Source: Manis javanica (taxonomy: Eukaryota > Chordata > Mammalia > Pholidota > Manidae). From it: 64,000 nucleotides of DNA. Both the position numbers and the translations under genes were made by a program. This document shows, in pieces, positions 10,850 to 22,200 of this stretch. Position 1 is the first letter of the stretch, and every line of letters starts with the position of its first letter. The DNA is taken from positions 113,536,991-113,600,990 of the forward strand of contig NC_133166.1 of the NCBI RefSeq assembly GCF_040802235.1, in the 5' to 3' direction. The notes under the pieces were generated by a model that was given only the letters and a program-made list of their open reading frames with translations, ran no database searches and was not told where the DNA came from.

Positions 10850-12690
10850 ACAAGGCTGAGGAGAGGGTGGCCACAGCCAGACAGAACCCAGGTCACTGGT
10901 GTCAAGGCAGGACAGGGGAGGGCAGCTGTCCTCCTGCCCAGCCAGAGACTGTGGTTCCAGGCCGGGCTGTTAGTGAGCGTGTGGGACCCAGGTGGGGAGG
11001 GCGTGTCCACCCTCGCGCGCGCCCTGAGTCTAGGCAGGTCCCCAGACCTTGCAGCTTTGCCCTGCAAACGGGGAGGGGAATGTGGCTTACTAGGTAGGGA
11101 CGCCCAGGGTGGCCCATTGCATTGGGTCCTCTGCCTCCTGGGGGTTCTGCCACCGGAGGGGTGCTTATGGGTCAATGTGTATTTGGTTACAGTCACCCTG
11201 CTGGCCTTTGGTTCATCTCAATAGCTGGAGTATTTCTTGGGTCTCCCTTGGCTGGGTCTGATCTCATCGCTACTTACGAGCAGAAGCAACCTCCCTGTGG
11301 TTCTGGAAAGCCCAGTGGACCCCCTAAATGTCCACCACGTCCTTCATCTAGTCCCTGACCCAAGCTGTCCCAACCACATGCTGTCCATTCGTTATCTTCT
11401 TGTCACACTGTGCCCCATGCCAGGCCCATGGCTCAGCTCAGTACCTACCTGGGGAAGGACTAGAGGGGGAGGCCTTACCTCCTTGCCAGGTCACCCTAAT
11501 TTGCCCACTCATCTAAATTAGACACAAGTTTGTGCCAATTTAGGAAAGTTCTTCCATTTTCTAGATGTTTTTGAAGCCGTTTCCCCAATTCCACGTTAAG
11601 CCTCTATGATTCCAGCTTTGCTCTCCTGACTCCTCCCGGCTTTCCTCTTCTTCGATCCCCACGCCAAGAAGGGGCAGGATTCTCGTTCCTCTTACATCCT
11701 ATCCTTGACCTCATGACACTAGTTGCCACATTAGAACATCGGAGTTCCTTTCAGAAGCATTCCTTTGCGGTAGGTGTGATTATCACCATTATAGTCAGAT
11801 GAGGATGTTAGACAAGAAATCGAATTACCTCCTTCTTTAGTAGAAGGTTGACTCTAGATCTGGATCTTGATTATGTTAAACGGGAGCTAAGCGAACATGA
11901 TTCTTCCCTTAGAGTCCAGATTTCAAGCCTATTGCATTGCTAGAAAATCCTTCTGAATTTCAGTAGATGCATAATAAATGCATAATTAGCTCTTTTCTTC
12001 TCTTTATATTCCTGCTGAAACAATCCTAACCTCCTCACAAGCAGCTTGATGCCACAACCAAAAAAGGGGGAAGTCACTTCGTTTCTGAGGGCAGAGATCA
12101 AAGGACATCAGTAGTTTCTCCATACATTACCTGTTCCAGCTCCCAGCTTCCACCCGACTTACCTACTCCAAAGTCTAGTGAATTTTTATCTAGTTCTTTG
12201 AATGTGTACATGCAGATGTGAGTCAGTGTGTGTGTCTGTTTGTGCACACATGTATCAGTGTTTATGTATATATGTGACAGTGTTGAAAAAAATCAACTCT
12301 TGAATTATTCTTCCAAAGCTGTTTTTTTTATCATGCCTCGAGTCTTTGGATTTTAACATCCCAAAGAAAAAATTTTGACTCATTTATAATTGGTGTTCTA
12401 CGGTCATTCATTTCTAGAGATAATAAACCCAGAACCCCCTTTTTTTGTGATTGGCATAGGGACAGGGGTTACCAGAATATAGGATAGTAAGTTCATGTTT
12501 TTAAAATCTTGTATCTGCAGGGTCTAAGGCAATGGCAATAGGGATGAAAGAGAGGACAGTGGAGGTGTGGCCCAACCAAACTGCCCCTGAGCCGCCCAGC
12601 CTGCTGTCTACCTCGCTGTCTTCCTTGAGTCATCACCCCAGTTCCCCAACCTCCAAATGCAGGAAAATGAAGCCAAGATATTTTTGAGTC
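10850..12690. other. Intergenic DNA, no recognised feature
   Basis: Composition falls from GC-rich to AT-rich. No coding exon or named repeat recognised. Almost identical in unit 2 (43,490-45,330). Confidence 0.45.
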
Positions 12691-12699
12691 GCAACCCTA

Positions 12700-12915
12700 T
12701 GCTCAACAATATGTTTTGTACTTTCCTGTATGTGTCCTCATTTTTTCCTCAGAGCAATCCTCTGAGGTAGGTAGCAGCATTCTCATTTTTTAATGATGAA
12801 GGAGCACAGACCGAAAGAGGTTGGATACCTCATCCAAAGCTCCACAGCTAAAACACGAAAGAGGTGGAGTCCAAACCCTGCCCCCTGGGCCTGCTGACCT
12901 CACCATCCATTCCCT
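12700..12915 (-). mobile_element. MIR SINE, antisense (unit 1)
   Basis: Reverse-complement MIR pattern: GCAATCCTCTGAGGTAGGTA, CTCATTTTTTAATGATGAAG, GAGCACAGACCGAAAGAGGT, CTCCACAGCTAAAAC and GGAGTCCAAACCC. Old and diverged. Confidence 0.75.
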
Positions 12916-12982
12916 ACGTATAGGTAAGGGCGCCTCATGAGGGCACGCACTGACACCACACGGGGCGGAGCGGAGACACTAG

Positions 12983-13003
12983 AGGCGGCGGCGGCAGCAG
13001 CAA
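12983..13003. repeat. GGC/AGC trinucleotide tract (unit 1)
   Basis: GGCGGCGGCGGCAGCAGCAA. In unit 2 (45,624-45,647) the tract is 3 bp longer and has more AGC units. It lies ~130 bp before a GTGAGT donor-like site at ~13,134. Confidence 0.7.
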
Positions 13004-13139
13004 CGTGTTTGGGACTCCGAAATCTGAGAAGTAAATTGTGACTAGTTTAGCCGATTGGGGAAAGCAGAGAAGCAATCAGATTTACATCACAGAAGCTGCA
13101 AAAGGAATCAGTGACACTAGTCACCTATGGAGGTGAGTA

Positions 13140-14890
13140 TGGGGCTAAAAACAGAATGTTTGGTTGAAAGTCCACTTAACCCGATACCTCTCCTCTGAGA
13201 GCAAGTGTGTGACTTCCCTGCCTCGACCAGCACAGGTCTGAGAATTTATACCATGAAAAGCACCAATTATAGAGTCTCTGGTCAGGGGGACCCCAGAAGT
13301 CAAGGGTGTCATCCTGAAATAGGAAGATTAAGTGAAAGTTTAGTCTCCCACTGAATGTCAAGACTCCCAGCCGGTCCTCCCCTGGAACCCTGGTTAATCT
13401 TCTGGTAATCCTTGAACCAGAGAGCTCAGAACTCAGGCAGCCAGGCTGGAACCCTCCAGACAAGAGATGTCCAGAAAAATATGGACAAAAGGAAAAAACA
13501 AAAGAATACAGATGGGAGTTCCCAAGTAACAGCCCAGCCAGGTCGCCACAGCAGACATCACTGCCCGCCCCCCGCTAACGGCCTGGGCAGCCCCGCTTCA
13601 GTGAACTGCTGCTGACGTCTAACTGCCAGTATCTGGCTCTCTTTTGCCTGATAGTCTCTCCAAAGCCAGGGAAGGCTGCTCTGTGGGGTTCATAGCAGGC
13701 CAGAAGTGCTGGGGAATTACTACCCTCCTCCCTGGGAGCAGCTGTCAGCCGCTGACTGTGAGGATGTCACGTGCACAAACACAGTTTCCTTGCCCTCGCA
13801 CACATGAACTCTGACATGTATGTTTGCCACCATTTCCCCAAAATCTCTATGCAGAGCTAAGCCTTAGACATGCTCAGTCCCTCAGTCACAGTCAGCATGG
13901 TGACCGCCTTCTCTCCCCTGATCCCTTCCCTGCTCCCCTCTGCGTGTCTCCACTGAGTGACTCCACGTGCACACATGTCTCAGGGTCTCTTGGGGAACCC
14001 GAACTAAGAGGAAAAACAGGTTTTATGCCAAGATCAAGAGCTAGAATGTCATCCACTGGAGGAAAGAACACAGTGAAGCAATGACTTCAAATTTCTGAGG
14101 GAATATTTTTCCAATATAGGACTCTGTAAGCAACTAAGCAATGACTTACGTGTGAGAACGGCATACATACATTTTCAGACATGCAAGACCTCGAAGCTTT
14201 GCTTCCCATGCCCCTTTTCTCAGGAAACTTTTAGAAGAGGTTTCCTGCTCCACCAGGACAAGGAAATAAAGATGACTTGGTACGTATGAAACAGGAGATC
14301 CAACACAGGAGAGGAGGGAGCGGTCTCCCAGGAAGGCCGTGAGGGGCGTGCCGAAGCCCACAGCTGTTCAGCAGGGCTGGAGGGGAGCCGGTCCCACTGG
14401 AGCAGGTGAGGACTGAGAGAAGGGATGTCATTCAGAGTACGTGACAGGCTACTGAGTGTGTCTGCGCAAACTGGGGAATATTTGGGGGTTATAGAGTAAT
14501 GAACGGTAAGCACATGCAAACAGTACACAAAAGGACATTTATTAGATCAAGGGGAACGGAGAGGTTATGCAGCGAGTCACGCCTGTGCAGTCGTAACAAG
14601 TGAACAGCGACTATCCATCCAACCAAAGTGAGCTGTATTGGACGGATGGGATGAGACAAGAGCCGATGAGGTTGGGGGAGGGGGTTTCTACAACAAGCCC
14701 CAGAGAACTGTTTGGACCTTTACACCGTGTGCATGAATAACTTTGATAACAATAAATAAAACTATGAAATTAGTAACAAAACAAACAGCTCAAGTAAAAT
14801 AAAGACCGGGACCTCTAAACAGGAATGGAGGTGAAACTAGGGATCAGCGACCTGTTGTTTTTTGTGAAAGTCTCAAAAAATAATGGGATT
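13140..14890. other. Intergenic DNA, no recognised feature
   Basis: Mixed composition. Minus-strand frames of ~70-100 codons show no known domains. Identical or nearly so in unit 2 (45,782-47,532). Confidence 0.45.
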
Positions 14891-14894
14891 TTTT

Positions 14895-15885
14895 TGTTTT
14901 TGCTTCTTCCTTAACATTTTTGATTGACGTAGAACATACATACCCAAAGTGCACATATCATAAATATACTACTTGACTTTTTTTCACAGTGTGAGCACAA
15001 CTTTGCAACTACCACTCAGATCAGGGGACAGTTACAGTATATTCTTATCAGACAGCCCCATGGACCCCCATCCAATCACTGTCCCCAAGGGTGAGACCCT
15101 CCTGACTCTGACATCATAGATTAACATCCACTATTTTGTATTTTATACAAATAAGAGCCACACAGTGTGTCATCCTTCGTGTCTGACTTCCTCCATTCAG
15201 TGTCATGTCAGTGAGACTCACCCATGGTGTGTGTGCGGTTGCAGAGTCGTGGTCCACCCGGTTTCATTCCGTGATACCCCGTAGTGAGAATACGCCACGA
15301 TTCACCTGTTCTCCTGTTAATGGCGTCCGTACGGTTTCCGGTCTGGAGCCACTGCGGTGCTTCTACTGGTGCAGCTATAAACATTTTAGTGAATGTTTTT
15401 GCTCGACATTATATATGTATTTCTGTGGGATATATATACCTCAGAATGGAATTGCTTGGCCATGGGATTCATGTATGCTCAGTTTGGACATTGCCAGACA
15501 ATCTTCCAAAGTGATTCACCAATTTGCATTCCCACCAACGGTGTAAAAGAGTTCCAGTTGCTCCACATCCTGGCCAACTCTTGCTGCTGGTGATGTTTTT
15601 CATATCAGTCATTCTGGGGACATGTGGTGGTATTGCATTGTGGTTTTAGTAAACATCTCTCTGATGACTAATGAAACTGAGTACATTTTCATCGATGTAT
15701 TGGCCACTTGAATGTCATCCTTCATGAAGTGTCTCTCCAAGTTTTTTGCTCATTTTTTATTGTGTTTTCTGTCTTCTGTTGATTAGTAGAAATTCTTCAT
15801 TATTTCCTTATTGGTCTTTTGTTGCCTATATGTATTGGGAATATTTTCACTCATTCTGTGGGTTAACTGTTTTATTTTTGAACTT
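14895..15885 (-). mobile_element. L1M-type LINE 3' portion, antisense (unit 1)
   Basis: Read on the plus strand it follows the antisense L1M 3' end: CCTCAGAATGGAATTGCTTGG, CAATCTTCCAAAGTGATTCA, TTTGCATTCCCACCAACG, GAGTTCCAGTTGCTCCACAT and, nearer the right end, CTCATTCTGTGGGTTAACTG. Old and diverged, with no intact ORF2. Confidence 0.85.
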
Positions 15886-17150
15886 ACAAAATACAAAAAT
15901 AAAAGGAAGACCCAAATATGCTCTCAATAAATACGAATATAAAGCCATATTTAAGTTAAAAAGAAAAGGATGCAAATGCGAAAAGATTTACTATGCAAAC
16001 ACTCATCAAAGGAAAGCAGAGGGACTCCATTCACATCAGCAAACTAGACTTCACAATAAGGAGTGTTACCCGGGATGAGAGGGCACAGCAACAAAGGAAT
16101 CAATTCTCGAATAAGACATGACGGCCCCAAGTGTTCATGCTGAACACAGCCTCAAAATACATATAATACAACTTACAGAACTAAAAGGCAAAAGAGATAC
16201 ATCCACGATTACAGTCAGATACTTTCATACTCCTGTCTCAGGAATGGGTAACGCAAGTAGACAGGAAATCAGCAAAGACAGAAACACCTGAACACACTAT
16301 CAGTGCATTTCACCTGACTTCTAGAGAACATCTCACTCAACAGTGGAAGAGCAGCATTCTGTTCGGAAGTATACGGGAGCTCATCAAGACAGATCATATT
16401 CTGGGTTATAACACAGCCCTTAGCAAATTTAGAATAATTGAAAGCATGGAAGGCATGTTCCCTGACCACAGCTGAATTAAATTGGAAATCAATAACAGAA
16501 TGATACCTGAAAAAACTCACAAATATTTGCAAATTAAACAACACACTTCTAAGTAACCCATGGATCAAAGAGGAAGTCACAATGGAAATTGGAAAATGTT
16601 TTGAATTGAACTAAAATGAAATCACAACATTCCACAATTTACGGGATGCAGCCAAAGTGGTGCTTGAACAGAAACTTAAACATTAAACCAGAAATAAGAG
16701 AAGATTCAAATCAGAAAGCTAATCTTCTGCCTTAAGAAACCAGAAAAAGAAAAGCTAATTAAATCCAAAATGAGTAAGGAAGGGAATAAAAAAAGAGCAG
16801 GAATCAATTAAATTGAGAAGAACAATAAAGAAAAATCAAGCCAAATTGCGTTCTTTGAAAAGATCATTAAAATCAATAAGCCTCTAGACAAACACATCAA
16901 GGAAAACTATTTAAAAAATCTGTAGGGGCAGAAATCAGATCACTATTGACCAGTAATTTCACACTGGGGAGGGAGTTCACTGCAAAGGAGCAGAGGAGTA
17001 TTGAGGGAAATGGAATGTTCTCTGACTTGATCGTGGCGATGTATCCTATTGTATACACTTGTCAAAAACAGAAAACTGTGCACCTCAAAAGAATGCAGTT
17101 CACTGTGTGTAAATTATATCTCAATGAATCTGATGTTGACGAAAATACCA
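15886..17150 (+). mobile_element. L1 ORF2 fragment joined to an L1 3' end (unit 1)
   Basis: Sense-strand L1 ORF2 endonuclease-side phrases: GGAAATCAATAACAGAATGA, AAACTCACAAATATTTGCAA, CATGGATCAAAGAGGAAGTC, GGGATGCAGCCAAAGTGGTG and TTCTTTGAAAAGATCATTAA. From ~16,940 it passes to a 3' UTR-like end (GTAAATTATATCTCAATGAA). The middle and end of ORF2 are absent and the frame is disrupted throughout. It lies head-to-tail against the antisense L1M piece. Confidence 0.85.
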
Positions 17151-17940
17151 GAGTGCATCTCAGCAATTTATGAAGAATTTCACGACACCTTTGTTTTAGA
17201 TGCGTGTGTAATGCAGGGTAAAATGTGTTTTTCTGAATCCCGTATACTGTGGTTAAAAAAGAAAGAAAGCCATTGTCCTAGAATATGCCAAGGTCTTTCC
17301 TGCCTTGAGACTTCCAACTAGCTGCTCCCTGGAATGCTGGGGTTGTTCATTCTCCCACTTCAAGTCACCTTAGGGAGGCCTTTCCACGCCACTCTTTCTA
17401 GTAACTGATTGTTACTAGAAACACTATCTCTCTAACTCCCTGAGGGTAAAATTGTAGCATTTCCAGAGTATCTCGCCGGCTTTAGTGCATTTGCATAACC
17501 TCAGGAGTGGAGAGAAGTGCATCTCCATGTCAACGGGTAATTGCCTGGGCAACCAAGGACGTGTCTGAACCTGAGAGTTTAAGGGGAGGCGCTGGCTGCT
17601 GGCCTGCTTGCTTCTGCCAGAGCTGCGGGGAGAGCCGGCCCTGGACTGCAGTTTGTGAGGTATTTTTCCCCAGGATTTCCTCTCCCGGGACTTACACTCC
17701 CTCTCAAACTGTTCATTGCCTTCATATCACTTTCTACAATCTGTCATTTTGCTACTTCTGAAGCAAGACATTCTCTGTGGCCTTGTGGATTATACTCAGG
17801 TAACAGCTTTAGCCTGACCCCCACTGGCCCCTCGCGATCTGCCCGCGGGAACTGCTTCTTCCACTGCCCCTGAACAATACGCAGAACCACAGAGCCTGTC
17901 CGCTCAATCTCTGGTATAGAAAGTCCTCCGAAGTTTATTT
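17150..17940. other. Intergenic DNA downstream of ANTXRL (unit 1)
   Basis: Unassigned sequence. A minus-strand AATAAA (complement at ~17,934-17,939, GTTTATTTT) is the nearest good polyadenylation signal past the ANTXRL stop that I noticed. The 3' UTR would then run ~1.1 kb through antisense L1 DNA. Duplicate at 49,792-50,582. Confidence 0.4.
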
Positions 17941-17944
17941 TAAA

Positions 17945-18475
17945 TGAAGTTTCTTCTATGTGGTACATATACACAATGGAATATTATTCAGCCATAAGAA
18001 ACAAACAGATCCTACCATTTGCAGCAACATGGATGGAGCTGGAGGGTATTGTGCTCAGTGAAATAAGCCAGCTGGATAAAGACAAGTGCCAAATGATTTC
18101 CCTCATTTGCGGAGTGTAACAGCAAAGCAAAACTGAAGGAACAAAACAGCAGCAGATTCACAGACTCCAAGGGACTAGCGGTCACCAAAGGGGAGGGGTG
18201 GGGGAGTGCGGGTGGGTTCGGAGGGAGAAGGGGATTGAGGGGTATTATGATTGACACACATGGTGTGGGGGGGATCACAGGGAAGACAGTGTAGCACAGA
18301 GAAGCAAATAGTGACTCTGTGGCATCTTACTCCACTGATGGACAGTGACTGCAGTGGGGTATGGGGGGGCTCGATAATATGGATGAATGTAGTAACCACA
18401 GTTTTTCATGTGAAACCGTTATAAGAGTGTCTATCAATAATACCTTAATAAAAATAAAAAATAAAATACATAAAA
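17945..18475 (+). mobile_element. Young L1 3' end A (unit 1)
   Basis: Starts within the ORF2 end (ATGGAATATTATTCAGCCAT, ATGGATGGAGCTGGAGGGTA, AGTGAAATAAGCCAG), has a G-rich 3' UTR (GGGGAGGGGTGGGGGAG) and ends in an A-rich tail (AATAAAAATAAAAAATAAAA). 5'-truncated. Much less diverged than the L1M pieces beside it. Confidence 0.9.
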
Positions 18476-18544
18476 GGGACTTACATCAAGCCCCACAGCA
18501 ACCTGGGATGATAACTAAGGGTCTGATACTCCTCAAGTGGCAGG

Positions 18545-18995
18545 TAACAAATCCTACCATTTGCAGCAACATGGATGGAGCTGGAGGGTATTATGCTCAG
18601 TGAAATAAGCCAGGCGGAGAAAGACAAGTACCAAATGATTTCACTCATCTTTGGAGTCTAAGAACAAAGCAAAAACTGAAGGAGCCTAACAGCAGCAGAT
18701 TCACAGAACCCAAGAATTGACTAACAGTTACCAAAGGGAAAGGGTCTGTGGGGGATGGGTGGGAAGGGAGGGATAAGGGGAGAAATGGGCATTATGATTA
18801 GCACACTAATGTGGGGGGGCACGGGGAGGGCAGCACATCACAGAGAAGACAAGCAGTGGTTCCAGAGCATCTTACTATGCTGATGGACAGTGACTGTAAT
18901 GGGGTATGTGGGGGGGACTCGATAATGGGGACAATCTAGTAACCACAGTGTTGCTCATGTAAGTGTATATTAATCACACCAAAATATTAAAAAAA
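18545..18995 (+). mobile_element. Young L1 3' end B (unit 1)
   Basis: A second, shorter L1 3' end of the same subfamily and orientation, starting at ATCCTACCATTTGCAGCAAC and ending in AAAATATTAAAAAAACAA. It lies ~70 bp after copy A and ends ~35 bp from the ANTXRL stop codon, so it occupies the start of that gene's 3' UTR in antisense. Confidence 0.9.
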
Positions 18996-19028
18996 CAATA
19001 CGGGGATTTGGGTGCCGTAGAGATCGCG

Positions 19029-19247
19029 TCATGGGCTGAGACTTTCAGAGCTGCTTTCCAGAGCCTCCAGGTTGCAGCAGGTATGAATGGCATCATTCCG
19101 CTGGTAGCGAATGGGTTGCGCACGCTGGCACCATGAGCAGATTTTGCTGAAGTGGGAGCAATGGACGCTGGGTCGATGGTAGATCCACGTGCCGCAGGAC
19201 AACGACTCACAATGGGGCATCATTAGGGGGACGGCAGAATCACACCT
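19029..19247 (-). CDS. ANTXRL: ANTXRL copy 1 exon 16 (terminal coding exon, stop)
   Basis: Opens after a long pyrimidine tract ending CTTCTCCCCAG and encodes 72 Cys-rich residues from [14 protein letters not shown] to ESLSP and TGA. The start resembles YDRVSVMRPQPGD of ANTXR1/2; the rest is diverged. It joins exon 15 in phase, but the family's GKLDALW segment is missing, so another exon between 19.3 and 20.7 kb may exist. Young antisense L1 DNA starts about 35 bp past the stop. Copy 2 has TAA and two amino-acid changes. Confidence 0.7.
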   Translation of the reverse strand, partial: RCDSAVPLMMPHCESLSCGTWIYHRPSVHCSHFSKICSWCQRAQPIRYQRNDAIHTCCNLEALESSSESLSP

Positions 19248-22200
19248 CTGGGGAGAAGAGGAGAGAGAGAAAATGTCACTGACAAGCCACTGGAATTGGG
19301 GGCTGAAGGCTGTGGTTTCCCTCACTCCTGGGGTGGCCAGGTTCCTTGTCTTCTCAAGCCCACCCTTGTCCTAATGGCCCGAGTTCCATGGATACACCCC
19401 TAGGTCTGCCTAGCGGCACCGTGTAGCGTGCTAACATCAGGCTTCCGAGAACCTGTCTGTCCCACATGCAGCCTCAGAGCGCAGTCTGCCCATATCCTGT
19501 CCTGGGCGCCTCTGTCTCTGGCCGGAAGTCCACACTCACCTTCCTGTGTGCCTACTGCCTGGCCGGGCCCTTGGCCTCCCTGCTCAGGCCTCCTCGAGCG
19601 TCTCCTCTCCCCTGGGCACCTGGCTCTGCCCTATCCTACTCCAGGCCTCACACAACCACCCTCCCCGAGAAGCAGCTCCTGGCAGCTGCCACCTTCAGCT
19701 GTGCTTCCCCTCTGCCCGGGCCTCCAGCCCCGGGGCCCAGCTGGCTTGCTAGACTCCTCACCACCACGCCCTGCCCTTGTCAGCAGCCTGGCCTGCGTGC
19801 ACGCAAAGCCTGTGACCCTGCCCTGCATGGGGCAGGCACTGTGGCAGAATGAACCCCAGCAAGGGGCTTCTATCTCTGGCAGGTGTGTTTTGGGCTCCCC
19901 GGGGCCCCACACTGCCTGCAGGGAGAGCAGGACGGCTCTCAGCTGCCCCTTGACACTTAGGAGGACTTAATGGATCTGTCAAAACTAATGTAGAATCAGG
20001 GAGACAGTGGCAGAGCCTGACAGACACCGCAGGGCTCTTTCTTTCTCAACACCTGCAACCGGGAGCCCATCCACCCCTGTCATCTCCGGGCCTTGCAGGA
20101 CGGGGTTCTCCTCACTGCGTGGGGCCCAGGTTCTGGGGTGGGGGGTACTTCAGGCCCCTCCTCCAGGCGCCCGTCTCCCTTCCTCAGTGGGTTCCCGGGA
20201 CCCTGCAGTCCTCTCCCTCACTCTGCTGAGGGGACGTCTGCAGGAGCAGCAGGTGACACTCTGCTTTTTGGGGAGTGTTCATGGCAGGAAGAACTTGGCA
20301 CAGAACTTCCATGGTTTTTCCTGACCTGGGCGAGCTGTGCCATCCCGTGTGTTCTCACCAATCCACCCAAGGGCCGAGGAAGCCCGAGCTTGGCTGGAGC
20401 GGACGACAAGCTCTGCCAGCACCGCGGACGGGGGCACCTGTCGGGCAGCCACCCACATCCAGAAGCCTGGGCCCGTGATAAGGGGAGACCCGGGGACGGG
20501 GACCAGCTGGGGGTGGGGAATATGGGCCCTCACGCCTTTTCTCTGTCCCAGGCCTCTAGGGCCCGTATGGTGTCCTTACTGTGATGCCGGGTGATCAAAG
20601 CCCAGCACCCATAACCTCACCACCACAGAAGCCAGGCCTTCTGGGCCCGTGTCTGTGGGGCAGGAGCCGCCTGCCCCTGGCCGCCCTCGGCCCAGCCTGG
20701 GGCATCAGCACCTGTCTAGGGCCCTTCTCACCTCTGGTACCTTCATCTTCTCTTTATCAGGATTCCTACAGCACCATCCAATGACCGAGGGGCACTTCTG
20801 GGCCAGTGCGGCTGGGCTCTAGAAGGAGAAAACAGTGTCTGCTTCTTGGCGGGCAGCTCCTGGGGTAGGGACACTGTGGCTGTTGCCCTGCACCTGTCAC
20901 TTCCTGGCCACTCCGCCAGTGTTTGCTGGGAGAACTCAAGGACCGAGGGGCAGCACCGTGTCCCTTAGGAGAGAGCCGCCCTAGTGCAAACCCGGCAAAC
21001 TCTTAGTTTGCAAATAAGGCTGCTCCCCAAAAGGGCAAGAAATTCTATCACCTCGCCTTCGTTCCCGGGGCAGCCCTCCTTAGAGAAGCCTGGCCCTGGG
21101 ACTCTGGGACTCAGAGGAGGGGACCAGGTCTGAAACCGAGCCCCTTTACCATAACCCACCTGCGTCCTATGGAAGACCCTCCTACACACAGGCGTTTGAA
21201 CAAAAGCCCCTTGTCTCAGAGGGAATCACAGCAGTTGCTGAAACAGGCCCCTGAGTTGCTCATTCAGTGACAGAGGCCCTCGGTCAGGCTCTGAAGGGAG
21301 CACGAGAAGGGTGTCCTCTGTGTGACACTGGGAGCCCCACATCTTATAGGGGGCCCACCATGGCCCTGTCACCCTCTTCTGCCAGCTCTCCCTGCCCAGG
21401 TCATGAGGGCTGGGGGTGGGGGAGACTGCCCTAGGCTGCGGGGGGGCTCACTGTGAAGGCCAGTGTGCCCGCAGGCTCTGACACCATCACAACCAAAGCA
21501 AACACGACCTACCTTGTGTGGTGCTGGTGGTGGCTTCTGGGAAATAGAAAGATGGAGTGATAAACACAGGTTGGAAGGCTCTGGCTCAGCCTTGTACACA
21601 GGAGGGGGCCTGCTCTGCAGCAGAGGGACAGAGCAGGGCCTTGGGTGTCCACCTGAGGGCTCGCTGCGTGTGGGTCTGTGGCCGGCTGGCTCCACCTGCC
21701 TGCGCTGAGCCCACCCTTCCCCGTGGGTCCCCGGGGAGACATTCAGCCTAGGATGCCTGGTGCTGCTGCAGGCGTCTAACGGGGGGTTTTCATCAGCACC
21801 CTGTACGTCTTATGAAGACAAGAGATCCTCCCCTTCCCTTCCTGCTCCTCCCCCCTTCCTCCGCACACCCTGAACCGCCCCTGTGCCCGGCCCTCAGGGA
21901 AGTCCACCCGGCACCCTGGCTTCCTGTCTTCAGGCCCCCAGTGTGCAGACCTCAGGCCTTCCGGCGTCTTGCTGGGGCTGCGCCCTCACACCCCCGGGGT
22001 CCTTCCTCCCACAGTGCTCCCGGGCCTGCCCTTGGGAGCCCAGCTAGCCGGGCCTCTGCACCCGCCCTACCCGGGGCCCGCCTCTGCCCTCTGCTGTTGC
22101 CCTGGTTAGGCAGCACAATGACCACATGCCATGAAGGTGACATTTTCCCCCAGTACCCCAGGGACCAAGGCCCATCGAGACACCAGTCCTGGAGCTGCCA

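Noticed and set aside
20345-20411. Possible minus-strand exon (after GACAG, before GTGAGA) between exons 15 and 16
   Set aside because: Phase 0 to 1 would shift exon 16 into a stop, and the peptide does not match the family tail.
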